Shown here: one piece after another, positions 55,075 through 64,000 of the stretch
Layout of the letters: every line of letters begins with the position of its first letter
Position numbering within the stretch: the first letter of the stretch is position 1
Source: Yoonia sp. GPGPB17
Lineage (GTDB): Bacteria; Pseudomonadota; Alphaproteobacteria; Rhodobacterales; Rhodobacteraceae
Length of the DNA: 64,000 nt
Reading direction: 5' to 3'
NCBI RefSeq assembly: GCF_037892195.1
Contig: NZ_JATACI010000002.1
Coordinates: forward strand, 1,736,001-1,800,000
Program-made: the position numbers and the translations under genes
Notes under the pieces: model-generated
Told to the model about the DNA's origin: nothing
Database searches by the model: none
Seen by the model: the letters and a program-made list of their open reading frames with translations, nothing else

Positions 55075-55971
55075 TCAAGATACCAAGGGCTTCAGACCTT
55101 CCGCCAATAGCTCCCACACCCTGCGAATACGGGGGGTCTGGCGCATGGCCTCATGGGCCGTCAGCCAGATAGGAAGTGTGGGCAAAGAGATACCAAGGTC
55201 GATTTCTGCAACGGCGGGATCGTTGTCACCAACATTCGACTGCGCGAAACCTATACCACAGCCAGCGCGCACTAACTCCCAGTAAGCGATGTTGTCATCA
55301 CAGCGGGTCTTGAAATAATCACGATCCACCTTGATCCCTGTTTCGGCAAACCCTTCGATGATGGACGTGTTGCTGTCGTAGCCGACAAAGTCATGCTCTT
55401 GTAGATCACCCAAGGATTTGGGCGTACCCCGGTCTGCAAGATAGGAATGCGCGGCATACACACCCAAGGGAATCTCGCCAATGTGCTGTGTGATCAGATC
55501 AAGTTGGGTGGGACGATACATACGGACCGCGATATCCGCCTCTCGGTAGTACAAGTTCCGAGTATCGTCGCTCGGAACCAGTTCAATCGCAATCTGGGGT
55601 TCAAGCCTGCGGATGTTTGCGATGATGGGCGGCAGGTGCATCGCTGATGTCGCAACGCTGGCGGTGACCCGCACCGTTCCTTCCAATCGCGCCTGTTGTC
55701 CCGCCGCCGTAAGGGTGATCTGCTGGACGGCATCACGCATAGCCTTTGCCGGACCGATCAAATCTGCACCGGTTTGCGTTAGTGCAAAGCCGCGTGGTTG
55801 CCGCCGAAACAATTCGGCGCCCAGTTGTGCTTCGATTGCTTTGATCTGACGCCCCAAGGTGGGCTGACTGGTGCTCAGGTGACGTGCAGCGGCCGAAAGA
55901 CTGCCCGTTTCCGCGACAGCCAGGAACGCCTGAACGAGCGACCAATCGAGAGAATTGAGCGATTTATCCAT
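55075..55971 (-). CDS. LysR-family transcriptional regulator
   Basis: 298 aa. LDWSLVQAFLAVAETGSLSAAARHLSTSQPTLGRQI contains the winged HTH (core GSLSAAARHLSTSQPTLGRQI is 21; recognised as AARHLSTSQPTLGRQIKAIE). The effector domain has SMHLPPIIANI-like and DIAVRMYRPTQLDLI segments. Divergent from the epimerase gene with a 93-bp gap, so the epimerase is its likely target. Confidence 0.88.
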   Translation of the reverse strand: MDKSLNSLDWSLVQAFLAVAETGSLSAAARHLSTSQPTLGRQIKAIEAQLGAELFRRQPRGFALTQTGADLIGPAKAMRDAVQQITLTAAGQQARLEGTVRVTASVATSAMHLPPIIANIRRLEPQIAIELVPSDDTRNLYYREADIAVRMYRPTQLDLITQHIGEIPLGVYAAHSYLADRGTPKSLGDLQEHDFVGYDSNTSIIEGFAETGIKVDRDYFKTRCDDNIAYWELVRAGCGIGFAQSNVGDNDPAVAEIDLGISLPTLPIWLTAHEAMRQTPRIRRVWELLAEGLKPLVS

Positions 55972-56064
55972 TCACTATTGAATACATGACCTGCGAATTC
56001 AGGCAATTCATTTCATCGTTTGAATGGCGCAACCTGCCATCAGCATTAACGTGGGAGACACGAG

Positions 56065-56976
56065 ATGAAACAGACGGTCCTTATTCTGGGTGGTTCCGGC
56101 AAGATCGGAAGCCGCTCGGCTGACGCATTCTGGGACGCTGGTTGGGAGGTCCGCCACTATGACCGCAAGACAGGTGATATGGTGGCGGCTGCTGATGGTG
56201 TCGATGTGATTGTCAACGGGTTGAACCCACCTGCCTATCATCAGTGGGAGCGGACCATTCCCGAAATCACAACGCAGGTGATCGCAGCGGCCAAAGCCAG
56301 CGGCGCGACGGTGATCGTTCCAGGCAATGTCTATATCTATGGTGATCAGCCCGGGGTTTTGGACGAAAATACGCCGCAGAACGCGCATACCAAGAAGGGC
56401 CGTGTGCGTATAGAGATGGAAGACAGCTATCGCGCTTCTGGTGTGCAGACGATTGTGTTGCGGGCAGGCAACTTCATTGATCCTGCCGGCAATGGCGACA
56501 TCATGAGCATGCTGATCATGCGCGATATCAAGAAAGGCAAGATCACCGCGGCAGCTGACCCAGATACGCTGCAGTCCTATGCCTACGTCCCTGATTGGGG
56601 GCGGGCGGCCGTCAGACTGGCCGAGAAGCGGGCGGAATTGGCAATGTTCGAGGATGTACCATTTCCCGGGCACGCCTTTACAACGACAGACCTGCAACGT
56701 TGTGTGGAAAACCATACGAAACGGAGCATCAAGATCAACCGCTTTCCGTGGTGGATGATGACCATCCTTAGCCCGTTTTGGGAGCTGGCCCGAGAGATGC
56801 GTGAGATGCGCTATCTCTATGCGATGCCGCACCGGATCGGATCGGCAAAATTTGACCGGCTGGTGCCAGAGTTTGAACCAACTGATCTGGAACAGGTGAT
56901 GCTGGCCGGGCTATCGGCTGATATCGACCCAGACAAGGCGATGCGGCCCGGCGGTAAGGCCGTCGTCGCCAATTAG
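56065..56976 (+). CDS. NAD-dependent epimerase/dehydratase family protein
   Basis: 303 aa. Rossmann start TVLILGGSGKIGSRSADAFW near residue 3; VDVIVNGLNPPAYHQWE; VIVPGNVYIYGDQPGVLDE with the YxxxK replaced by an unusual arrangement. Atypical extended SDR (NmrA/epimerase group). Substrate unknown. Probably controlled by the divergent LysR gene. Its last 66 bp overlap the end of the convergent phosphoesterase gene. Confidence 0.83.
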   Translation: MKQTVLILGGSGKIGSRSADAFWDAGWEVRHYDRKTGDMVAAADGVDVIVNGLNPPAYHQWERTIPEITTQVIAAAKASGATVIVPGNVYIYGDQPGVLDENTPQNAHTKKGRVRIEMEDSYRASGVQTIVLRAGNFIDPAGNGDIMSMLIMRDIKKGKITAAADPDTLQSYAYVPDWGRAAVRLAEKRAELAMFEDVPFPGHAFTTTDLQRCVENHTKRSIKINRFPWWMMTILSPFWELAREMREMRYLYAMPHRIGSAKFDRLVPEFEPTDLEQVMLAGLSADIDPDKAMRPGGKAVVAN

Positions 56977-57931
56977 CGCTCGTTCAGGGTCATCCGAGGC
57001 GGGCCAAAAAACGCCCGCATCGGTCACCCTCCAGTCAACAGAAGGTAAGACATAGCTGACACGCAGATCGCCAGGACCGTCCTCTGGCCAATCTACGGTG
57101 TCTTGGCCGGGCAGCGGGTCTTGCAAGCGGGGGTGTTGCAGGAAACTGGCCATCGCGCCAGAAATGCCGTCGCCATCCCTTGGATCCAGATTGGCGTTTC
57201 CGGTGATCGCAAAGCTATCCGGCACGGCCCCGTACGCGCCATCAAGTACGACCTCCCACAACCGTAACTCATCACGATTGCGCAAACCGTTCATATCCTC
57301 TGGACCGTCAAACACAGGCGGTGTTGCCGAAAAGGCCATCACAGACAGCGGCTTGCCATCCGGCAATGCGATGGGGACAATCCAATGCCCCGTTGACGAA
57401 AGGCGTAAGATATCCTGCGCATTGTCACTCAGAAACGGCGCACCATCTTTCTGCGGTAATGTGGCACCCGGTAAATCACGCCAAAGCGTCATCGACAGAT
57501 CACTGACTTGGTCGTCAACCACAGGAAAGCGCGACAGGATCGCCATGCCGCCATCACCAGCGAAACGACCATAACCCTGCGCATCGCGCGCATCGCCTAG
57601 GCGGCCATTGCCATCAAGATCAAGCCCGGTCGCGATGCCAGCGTTCGGGTGCAGTGCAAAGTAATGCGGGTAGCTCGCGCCAAAACCATCGGCAAACTGG
57701 TCCAGCGCAATGCTGTCCCGATCAAAATCAAAATCAGTCAGAACAAGGACATCAGGACTGATATGCGCAATCACGCCCGTGATCGCGGCGATCTGTGGGT
57801 CCTCCCCACGCTGTAAATCGCGCAGCAATAAGCCCGGACCATCCCGGCTAAGTGGCGCAGCGAAGGTGGCAATGCGATATGTGTCTGCATGCGCCGCGCC
57901 AGCCAGACAAAAGGTGGCTAGTAGGTAGCAC
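56911..57931 (-). CDS. Exported endonuclease/exonuclease/phosphatase family protein (start uncertain)
   Basis: About 340 aa. A signal peptide (FCLAGAAHA, cleavage before DTYRIATF) is followed by an EEP-like domain: RIATFAAPLSRDGPGLLL, LVLTDFDFDRDSIALDQF, GMAILSRFPVVDD, SFAITGNANLDPRDGDG and AGPHRLVWVDI. The open frame has no start close to the signal peptide. GTG at 57931, one base out of frame, would overlap the upstream stop naturally, so I suspect an indel near 57920. Substrate unknown. Confidence 0.75.
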
Positions 57932-58756
57932 TGTGCGTCGGCCCAGTACGGTCGTAAGCTTTGCGCCGTTGCACCTCGATCATCTGCGCCACCCGGCTGA
58001 GGGCGACTCCGCGCATTAGGATACTGGCTGGCAGGAATGCCCATGCAGAGACCGTCCAAATCAACGTTTGCGGGTTATCTAGGTTAATCGGCGTGCCCAA
58101 AGCCGCCACCAATTTGACAACCGCTGGAACCAAGAAGGGCAGTAAGAACCCTAATATAATGTTAACGCGCCCATCCCGTTGCAGGCGTTTAACGACATCA
58201 CCACCGGCCGTGGGGTCGAACGTGGGCAGGTTGATCCAGACATTGAAGGCCCCCGCGCGACGCGGCCAGCGGTAAAGGCGCAACAGGACGACAAACCAGA
58301 TGACCGAGAAAACTGAGACGAGATAGCTCAGGCCCGCTGCATCGCGCAAACGCTGGATCACGACGGGATCCGTGCCATCGGGCATCATGATGACCATCAG
58401 GCGGACCGGCGAATAGGGAAAATCAATCGTCTTACCGATGACGCTTCCGCTGTTTTGAAAGTACTCGGAAATGGCCGACGGCGAATCGACGCCCTTAAAA
58501 ATCATCGACAGGCAGAAAACCGTCGCAAACAGCGCCGAGAACCGAACCCGATTGAACGGGGGGCATCACGAAACTCCACTAGACTGGGGCTGCTGGAGCT
58601 ATATTCAACGATGGTGAAGAGCGCACCAAAGATCGCCACCAAAACAATGATCTGTGCATTGTCCGTCGCCGAATTGGGCAGCAGCGCATATGGCATGATG
58701 ATCAATATCACGACCATCACGGCTCTGACCAATGCTGATGGCAATCGAGCGAGCAC
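57918..58756 (-). CDS. Conserved membrane protein (frameshift)
   Basis: About 279 aa from a GTG behind AGAGGAAAAG. Two N-terminal helices (AVMVVILIIMPYALL; AQIIVLVAIFGALFTIVEYS), then after a run of six G (58558-58563) that seems one base short, FSALFATVFCLSMIFKG, VFSVIWFVVLLRLYRWPRRAG and a C-terminal helix pair. No family recognised. Last codons overlap the start of the phosphoesterase gene downstream, suggesting an operon. The 269-bp region up to leuD shows no gene. Confidence 0.7.
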
Positions 58757-59025
58757 TGCACTTTTCCTCTACTGGGCTACCACATGCCTTGCACGATTGG
58801 TTCTGGTCGCCCGCACTATACAACAGGTTATTTTATTATTGAGATAATTCTGAACAAATCCAGCCCCTTGCATCAACCAATGCAGGCAGGAAAGAGGATA
58901 AATGCATAACATTGGGGACTAAGTGATGCGTGAATGCCACCGAATCGCAACAAATTGGCAACACCTCACGGCACGGGGACTGCTCCTTTTGAAAGCAGCC
59001 CCAACAACAACAATTGTTTGTTGCA

Positions 59026-59631
59026 CTAAACCCAGGGACGCGCCGCGCTTGCTTCAGCTTCAAAGGTATCGATCGACGCGGCCTTTTCCATAGTCAGGCC
59101 GATGTCATCAAGCCCGTTCATCAGGCAGTGCTTTTTGAAAGGGTCAACCTCAAAGCTGAATGTTTCACCATCAGATGTCGTGACCGTCTGCGCTTCCAGA
59201 TCCACTTCTATGCGCGCGTTTGACCCCTTCTCGGCGTCCTTCATCAGCACATCGACCTGTTCTTGCGGCAAAGCAATCGGCAAGATGCCGTTCTTGAAGC
59301 AGTTGTTGTAAAAGATGTCCGCATAAGACGGCGCAATGACACAAGTGATCCCAAAATCCGCAATGGCCCAGGGGGCATGTTCGCGCGAGGAACCACAACC
59401 AAAGTTATCGCCAGCGACGATGATCTGCGCCTCACGGTACTGGGGTTTGTTCAGGACGAAATCAGGAATTTCCAGACCGTCGCTGTCATAGCGCATCTCA
59501 TCAAAGAGATTCACACCGAGACCGGAACGCTTGATCGTTTTCAGGAACTGTTTGGGGATGATCATATCGGTGTCGATATTGACCAGCGGCAAGGGCGCGG
59601 CGATGCCGCTGAGCTTTGTGAATTTCTGCAT
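59026..59631 (-). CDS. leuD: 3-isopropylmalate dehydratase small subunit
   Basis: 201 aa. [27 protein letters not shown] (core [17 protein letters not shown]), [18 protein letters not shown] and [14 protein letters not shown] are LeuD hallmarks. Forms the isopropylmalate isomerase with LeuC. It lies 83 bp after leuC on the same strand; the gap contains a GC-rich pair of inverted stretches (about 59640-59700). Confidence 0.96.
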   Translation of the reverse strand: MQKFTKLSGIAAPLPLVNIDTDMIIPKQFLKTIKRSGLGVNLFDEMRYDSDGLEIPDFVLNKPQYREAQIIVAGDNFGCGSSREHAPWAIADFGITCVIAPSYADIFYNNCFKNGILPIALPQEQVDVLMKDAEKGSNARIEVDLEAQTVTTSDGETFSFEVDPFKKHCLMNGLDDIGLTMEKAASIDTFEAEASAARPWV

Positions 59632-59714
59632 CTTTTATCCTTTCGGGCTGCTCATCAGCCCCTTTGGGCCTTCTTCGCGAAGAAAGCCCCGCAAGGGCTT
59701 GATGAGCGCGCCGC

Positions 59715-61121
59715 TTACATCATCTCGCGTACGTCAGTCAGTTTGCCAGTAATCGCCGCCGCCGCCGCCATCTGAGGCGACATCAGGTGGGTGCGTCCAC
59801 CCCGCCCTTGTCGCCCTTCGAAATTCCGGTTGGATGTGGCCGCGCAACGTTCACCCGGTGCCAATTGGTCAGGATTCATTGCCAGACACATGGAACAACC
59901 CGCAAGGCGCCACTCAAAACCAGCGTCGATGAAAATCTGTGCCAACCCTTCTTCTTCGGCTTGTGCACGCACAAGACCGGACCCCGGCACGACCATCGCG
60001 CGCAGCCCGTCCTTCTTTTTCTTGCCCTTCAAGATGGCCGCCGCTGCCCGCAAGTCTTCAATACGTCCGTTGGTACAAGACCCTATGAACACGGTATCAA
60101 TCGCAATATCAGACAATGGTGTGCCCGGCGTAAGATCCATGTAGTCAAGCGAGCGCTGCGCCGCACCCACTTTACCGCCATCGAAATCATCAGCCGCAGG
60201 CACGGTTGCTGTAATCGGTAGGACATCTTCAGGTGATGTCCCCCATGTTACAACAGGTGCGATATCTTCGCCTTTCAGCGTGATCACCTTATCGAAGTGC
60301 GCGCCTTCATCGGTGAAAAGTGTTCTCCAATAGGTCTCGGCCGCCTCCCAAGCCGCCCCTTTCGGCGCATGCGGGCGGCCCTTGCAGTATTCATAGGTCT
60401 TCTCATCAGGGGCGATCAGACCTGCGCGTGCGCCGCCCTCAATGGCCATGTTACAGACCGTCATGCGGCCTTCCATCGACAAATCACGGATCGCTTCACC
60501 ACAATACTCGATCACATAGCCCGTGCCGCCTGCCGTGCCTGTGGCCCCGATGACAGACAGCGTGATGTCCTTTGCCGTCACGCCCGGGCGCAGTTTGCCT
60601 GTGATCTCGACTTTCATGTTTTTGGATTTCTTCTGGATCAGCGTTTGTGTCGCCAGAACATGCTCCACCTCAGATGTCCCGATACCATGCGCCAGGGCGC
60701 CAAAGGCACCGTGGGTCGCCGTGTGGCTGTCACCGCAGACAACGGTCATACCCGGCAAGGTCCAGCCCTGCTCCGGTCCAACAATATGCACAATGCCCTG
60801 ACGCACATCCGACACAGGATAGTAGTGAATGCCAAACTCCTTGGCATTGCTGTCGAGTGCCGCCACCTGAATGGCGCTGTCCTCGGTCATGTTCTTGGGG
60901 TCATCACGGCCCGGCGTCGTGGGGACGTTGTGATCCGGCACGGCGATCGTTTTTTCCGGTGCACGCACTTTGCGGCCCGCCATGCGCAGCCCTTCAAAGG
61001 CTTGCGGGCTGGTCACCTCGTGCACCAAGTGGCGGTCAATATACAGCAGGCAAGTGCCGTCTTCAGCTTCATGGGCTACATGCGCGTCCCAGATTTTATC
61101 ATAGAGCGTTTTGGGGGACAT
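59715..61121 (-). CDS. leuC: 3-isopropylmalate dehydratase large subunit
   Basis: 468 aa. Aconitase family: [57 protein letters not shown] (first cluster Cys) and [19 protein letters not shown] (the two other Cys) ligate the [4Fe-4S] cluster. Stereospecific isomerisation of 2- to 3-isopropylmalate. GGGAGAGG sits just before the ATG. Confidence 0.97.
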   Translation of the reverse strand: MSPKTLYDKIWDAHVAHEAEDGTCLLYIDRHLVHEVTSPQAFEGLRMAGRKVRAPEKTIAVPDHNVPTTPGRDDPKNMTEDSAIQVAALDSNAKEFGIHYYPVSDVRQGIVHIVGPEQGWTLPGMTVVCGDSHTATHGAFGALAHGIGTSEVEHVLATQTLIQKKSKNMKVEITGKLRPGVTAKDITLSVIGATGTAGGTGYVIEYCGEAIRDLSMEGRMTVCNMAIEGGARAGLIAPDEKTYEYCKGRPHAPKGAAWEAAETYWRTLFTDEGAHFDKVITLKGEDIAPVVTWGTSPEDVLPITATVPAADDFDGGKVGAAQRSLDYMDLTPGTPLSDIAIDTVFIGSCTNGRIEDLRAAAAILKGKKKKDGLRAMVVPGSGLVRAQAEEEGLAQIFIDAGFEWRLAGCSMCLAMNPDQLAPGERCAATSNRNFEGRQGRGGRTHLMSPQMAAAAAITGKLTDVREMM

Positions 61122-61178
61122 TGTCCTCTCCCATCATAAATTGTCAGTGGTCGTCAGGCGTGCGGAAACGTCGCTGGA

Positions 61179-61265
61179 TTATCCGCGGGCTAGGATCGTG
61201 CCGCGCGCACCAAAGAACCGCCAAGGCAGCCGCGCGCGATCGTCCATGTCGAAAACCTTTTTCAT
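61179..61265 (-). CDS. Candidate 28-codon leader ORF upstream of leuC
   Basis: Reads MKKVFDMDDRARLPWRFFG and ends ARGTILARG. It has a codon pattern that looks protein-like but no clear ribosome binding site. It could be a small protein or leader peptide; it contains only two Leu and no Leu run, so it does not look like a leucine attenuator. A CTAGCC near its end may hide another indel that would extend it to about 36 codons. Confidence 0.3.
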   Translation of the reverse strand: MKKVFDMDDRARLPWRFFGARGTILARG

Positions 61266-61364
61266 GGACTGACAGATACACGCGCAACGCACAGCTCGCA
61301 AGAGCGCTGCACAAAGCCAAGAACGGCCTTGCAACACGTGTTGCTTGATCTGTCGCCAAGTAAC

Positions 61365-62429
61365 TTAAGTGCCAGGTATCGCCGGGTTCGCGGGGATGAC
61401 ATCTTTGATTGCTGCGACTGTATCTTGCGGAGTAAAGTAATCATTGGTCGCCGCGTCCGTGTAAACAACTTCAATGTCGTAGTTATTTTCAACGAAAGTT
61501 TGCAGGTCGTCGCTTGTCGGGTTGGCTTCTCCACGGAAGAAAGCAGATGATTCCTCGAATTCGACACCTGGAAAATCCTCTGGATTCAGTAATTTTGCCG
61601 TTATCAAAAAGCCGTTAACGGTATCTCCGTCTTCATCTATCGTACTCTCGGTCGCCTCAAACCCAACCTGCGGTGTGACCGCCGAACCATCCAGATCAAT
61701 ATCAACGGTCAGGATCATCCGATGCTCTGATTCATCGAATTCGACGATGGTTGCAAAGGTTTCTTCGGCATCCTCGATGTTCGCCAGAGCATAAAAATCA
61801 GTTGTGCCCTGCCCATCTTCAAGGCGGGCTTCGCCAGTTACCAGAATGAGCTCATCTTTCTCATCAACGCTGGGAATACCGGGGTCATCACGGTTGATGC
61901 CGCCAAAGGCCTGACCGTCACCGCCCCAGATATAGATCGTGTCTTCACCGCCTTGGCCACGCAAGGTGTCGGTCCGGTCTGCCGCGTTGACCAACTCGCC
62001 ATCAGGGCCGATCGCGCGCGCGGCTGGTCCACCAAAGATGACGTCGTTACCCTCGCCGCCTTCAACCTTATCGTTGCCATAGCCGCCATTGATGGTGTCA
62101 TTCCCCGCGCCACCTCTGATGATGTCGCCGCCTTCATCACCATTCAGAGTGTCATCGCCCGCGCGGCCTTCGATCTCGTCCCGACCGTCGCCACCATTCA
62201 CAGTGTCGTTGCCAAGGCCCGCATTGACAAAATCAAGCCCACCACCAGCATTGATGATATCGTTGCCGTCAAATCCGAGGATGCGATCGTTCCCTTCTGT
62301 GCCCCGAAGGTCCTCATCATCACCAAGGGTGCCACGGATCTCATCCTCATCATCGCCATCTTCGCCGCCACCGATAAGTGGAAGCAACAGTGCGCCTGAC
62401 GCTAACAGCAAGAGTAGGGTAATATCCAT
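61365..62429 (-). CDS. RTX (hemolysin-type calcium-binding repeat) protein with N-terminal anchor
   Basis: 354 aa. A hydrophobic segment (LLLLLASGALLLPLIGGG, residues 4-21) and an Asp/Glu stretch are followed by RTX nonapeptides from about residue 40 to 140 (GNDRILGFDGNDIIN, GLGNDTVNGGDGRDEI, GAGNDTINGGYGNDKV, pattern GGxGxDxhx). A distinct acidic beta-rich domain follows (residues about 200-354). The repeats bind Ca2+ on the outside of the cell. No type I secretion genes are nearby. The N-terminal anchor type is common in Roseobacters. Confidence 0.85.
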   Translation of the reverse strand: MDITLLLLLASGALLLPLIGGGEDGDDEDEIRGTLGDDEDLRGTEGNDRILGFDGNDIINAGGGLDFVNAGLGNDTVNGGDGRDEIEGRAGDDTLNGDEGGDIIRGGAGNDTINGGYGNDKVEGGEGNDVIFGGPAARAIGPDGELVNAADRTDTLRGQGGEDTIYIWGGDGQAFGGINRDDPGIPSVDEKDELILVTGEARLEDGQGTTDFYALANIEDAEETFATIVEFDESEHRMILTVDIDLDGSAVTPQVGFEATESTIDEDGDTVNGFLITAKLLNPEDFPGVEFEESSAFFRGEANPTSDDLQTFVENNYDIEVVYTDAATNDYFTPQDTVAAIKDVIPANPAIPGT

Positions 62430-62603
62430 ATTCGAAGCTTTCCGTTAACAATTTGTTGAGACCGTAACGGTTCGATCCGAAGCTCACAAGGATACAAACT
62501 GTTCGCGCAAATCGTCTGTGTATTTGCCCACACATAAGCCTTGCTTGCTTGCGTGGCATCTGCGTGCCACCTTGTCAGGCAACATGACTTGATCAGGAAG
62601 GCC

Positions 62604-63974
62604 ATGGCCGCACACGACGGAACAACCGACCCCACACCGGCCGATGCGCCGCTTGAGGAGGTGATTGAGATTGGCAGCGATCTGTTGATGCAGGGACAGC
62701 TGTTTGTCGAGAACATGTTTCGCACGTGGAACCTGTATCAACTCTTTATTGCCATTGGCATCTTTGCCGCAGCGCATGTGCTGCGCGCAGTTATGGGCCC
62801 GCGCATTCGCGCCTGGATGGGGTCGCGCGAAAACTGGCCTAAATGGCGGATGCGTATCCTTGTGGTCGTTCACCAACGTCTGCGTGCCATATTCTTTGTG
62901 GTGCTGATGTGGACCGTCATCTTCGTGATGCGCGAAACAACCTGGCCAAGCCGCAGCTACCTGCTCAGTGTGATCGGCACGCTGGCCTTGGCATGGCTGT
63001 TGATTGCTTTCGCCACACGCCTGATCAAAAGCCCGACGCTGCGCAAATTTGTCAGGTATGGCGCATGGACATGGGCGACCTTGCAAATCCTCGGGCTCTT
63101 GGACGTGGCCGAACGCCTGCTGGACAGCATTGGGTTCAGCATCGGTGAAATCAGGTTCTCCATGCTCCTGCTCATACAGGGTCTGGTTATTCTGGGGGTC
63201 CTGATCGCGCTGGCCCGTTTCTTTACAACGACAACCGCAAGCCGGATCAAGTCAAACGAAGACATCAGCCCTTCAATGCAGGTGTTGATTGTCAAAGGCG
63301 TGCAGATTGCGTTTTACGGGGCCGCATTTTTCGTCGGCGTGCGCGCGCTGGGGATTGATCTAACCGGGCTTGCGGTGCTGTCCGGTGCCATCGGTGTGGG
63401 CCTTGGCTTTGGTTTGCAAAAGGTGGTGTCCAACCTTGTGTCTGGCGTCATCATCCTGCTGGATAAGTCAATCAAACCCGGCGATGTGATCAGCCTTGGC
63501 GATACCTTTGGCTGGATCAATTCGCTGGGTGCGCGCTATGTCTCGGTCGTTACCCGCGATGGGCGCGAATACCTGATCCCGAATGAAGACCTGATCACCG
63601 GACAAGTGGTGAACTGGTCGCATTCAAACGATTTCGTGCGCCTCGATATCAACTTTGGCACAGCCTATCACGACAACCCGCATGAGGTGCGGCGCATCGC
63701 GATTGAGGCGGCCCAAAGCGTTGATCGTGTACTCGGTGACCGCAACACGGTATGCCATATCGTAGGGTTTGGCGACAGTTCCGTGGACTATCTGCTGCGG
63801 TTCTGGATCCGTGATCCGACAGGTGGTCTGACCAACATTCGCGGCAACGTCTATCTGGCGCTTTGGGACGCGTTCAAAGAACACGGCATCAGCATTCCAT
63901 TCCCGCAAAGGGAAGTGAAAATGCTGGACAGTGACTCGGCCGACATGCCCACAGATCATACTCAGAAAGCTTAG
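62604..63974 (+). CDS. MscS-family mechanosensitive channel
   Basis: 456 aa from the ATG behind AGGAAGG; the frame continues to 62541 without support. N-terminal extra helices (NLYQLFIAIGIFAAAHVLRA, ILVVVHQRLRAIFFVVLMW cut to core) precede the MscS module: GVRALGIDLTGLAVLSGAIGVGLGFG (core AIGVGLGFGLQKVVSNLVSG, pore helix), LLDKSIKPGDVISLG, GARYVSVVTRDGREYLIPNE and the cytoplasmic vestibule. Releases solutes on hypo-osmotic shock. 174 bp from the divergent RTX gene. Confidence 0.93.
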   Translation: MAAHDGTTDPTPADAPLEEVIEIGSDLLMQGQLFVENMFRTWNLYQLFIAIGIFAAAHVLRAVMGPRIRAWMGSRENWPKWRMRILVVVHQRLRAIFFVVLMWTVIFVMRETTWPSRSYLLSVIGTLALAWLLIAFATRLIKSPTLRKFVRYGAWTWATLQILGLLDVAERLLDSIGFSIGEIRFSMLLLIQGLVILGVLIALARFFTTTTASRIKSNEDISPSMQVLIVKGVQIAFYGAAFFVGVRALGIDLTGLAVLSGAIGVGLGFGLQKVVSNLVSGVIILLDKSIKPGDVISLGDTFGWINSLGARYVSVVTRDGREYLIPNEDLITGQVVNWSHSNDFVRLDINFGTAYHDNPHEVRRIAIEAAQSVDRVLGDRNTVCHIVGFGDSSVDYLLRFWIRDPTGGLTNIRGNVYLALWDAFKEHGISIPFPQREVKMLDSDSADMPTDHTQKA

Positions 63975-64000
63975 AAACCATCGCCGCATTAAATCAATTG

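Noticed and set aside
60297..61139. 280-codon plus-strand frame
   Set aside because: Antisense to leuC, rich in Cys, His and Arg as expected of a shadow frame, with no motif.
61144..61359. 71-codon minus-strand frame upstream of leuC
   Set aside because: Arg/Ala-rich shadow composition; the alternative frame 61179-61265 is more protein-like.
1..64000. tRNA, rRNA, tmRNA, 4.5S RNA genes and CRISPR arrays
   Set aside because: I looked for T-loop-like GGTTCRA segments, rRNA-like stretches and regularly spaced repeats and found none that holds up; a covariance-model scan would be decisive.

Overview
The window reads as chromosomal DNA of an alphaproteobacterium of the family Rhodobacteraceae, Roseobacter group (Loktanella/Yoonia/Sulfitobacter-like). 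The evidence is the split F0 ATP synthase operon (atpI-atpB-atpE-atpF'-atpF), a MipZ-type ParA ATPase, the ffh-rpsP-rimM-trmD-rplS order, a glcDEF glycolate oxidase operon, a glycosyltransferase carrying the Roseobacter-type DUF5928 C-terminus, and a short-anchor RTX protein. The genus is my inference from gene content, not a database result. I see no rRNA, tRNA, CRISPR array, prophage or intact insertion sequence.

Layout. 0-4 kb: serine hydrolase (cut by the window edge), WYL regulator with a VOC protein, methyltransferase, hydroxypyruvate isomerase-like enzyme, DUF1285 protein. 4-11.7 kb: an envelope operon moxR - DUF58 - BatA/DUF4159 - amidotransferase-like/VWA-like protein - lipoprotein phosphoesterase. 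12-16.7 kb: DUF599 protein and divergent glcDEF. 16.8-20 kb: trypsin-like protease, Hsp20 with a sigma-32-like promoter, a degraded stretch, and two tandem paralogous exported proteins of unknown function. 20-33 kb: polA, pirin, Zn-finger protein, ABC ATPase, HIT protein, a glycan cluster (glycosyltransferase, sulfotransferase, unknown enzyme), PfkB kinase, nth, Ada-like protein, OmpA lipoprotein, and a FadR-type regulator whose promoter palindrome has the same geometry as the one in front of glcD. 33.5-36 kb: F0 operon. 36-41.7 kb: regulators, transporter, azoreductase, DoxX-like protein, a second pair of paralogous membrane proteins. 41.8-47.6 kb: ffh, two GNATs, chorismate mutase, rpsP, a small membrane ORF, rimM, trmD, rplS, rpmE. 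47.7-53 kb: DUF1992, DEAD-box helicase, mipZ, glutamate-synthase-like flavoprotein, transporter. 53-61 kb: leuB, leuD and leuC split by a LysR/epimerase pair and other genes. 61-64 kb: RTX protein and MscS channel.

A prominent feature is that at least 13 genes, including polA, trmD and atpI, are interrupted by single-base indels (about 16 in all). Products can be followed cleanly across each break, so I treat these as sequence errors and annotate the full gene. Several deletions lie on 5-6-base homopolymers, and three insertion-type breaks share the 8-mer GCTTAGCC.

The most interesting biology is: (i) a shared TTGGTNA-N7-TNACCAA palindrome linking the FadR-type regulator to the glcDEF promoter; (ii) the tandem exported paralogs at 18.7-20.0 kb with a relic of a third copy upstream; (iii) the small glycan-modification cluster at 25.7-29.1 kb with an unrecognised enzyme.
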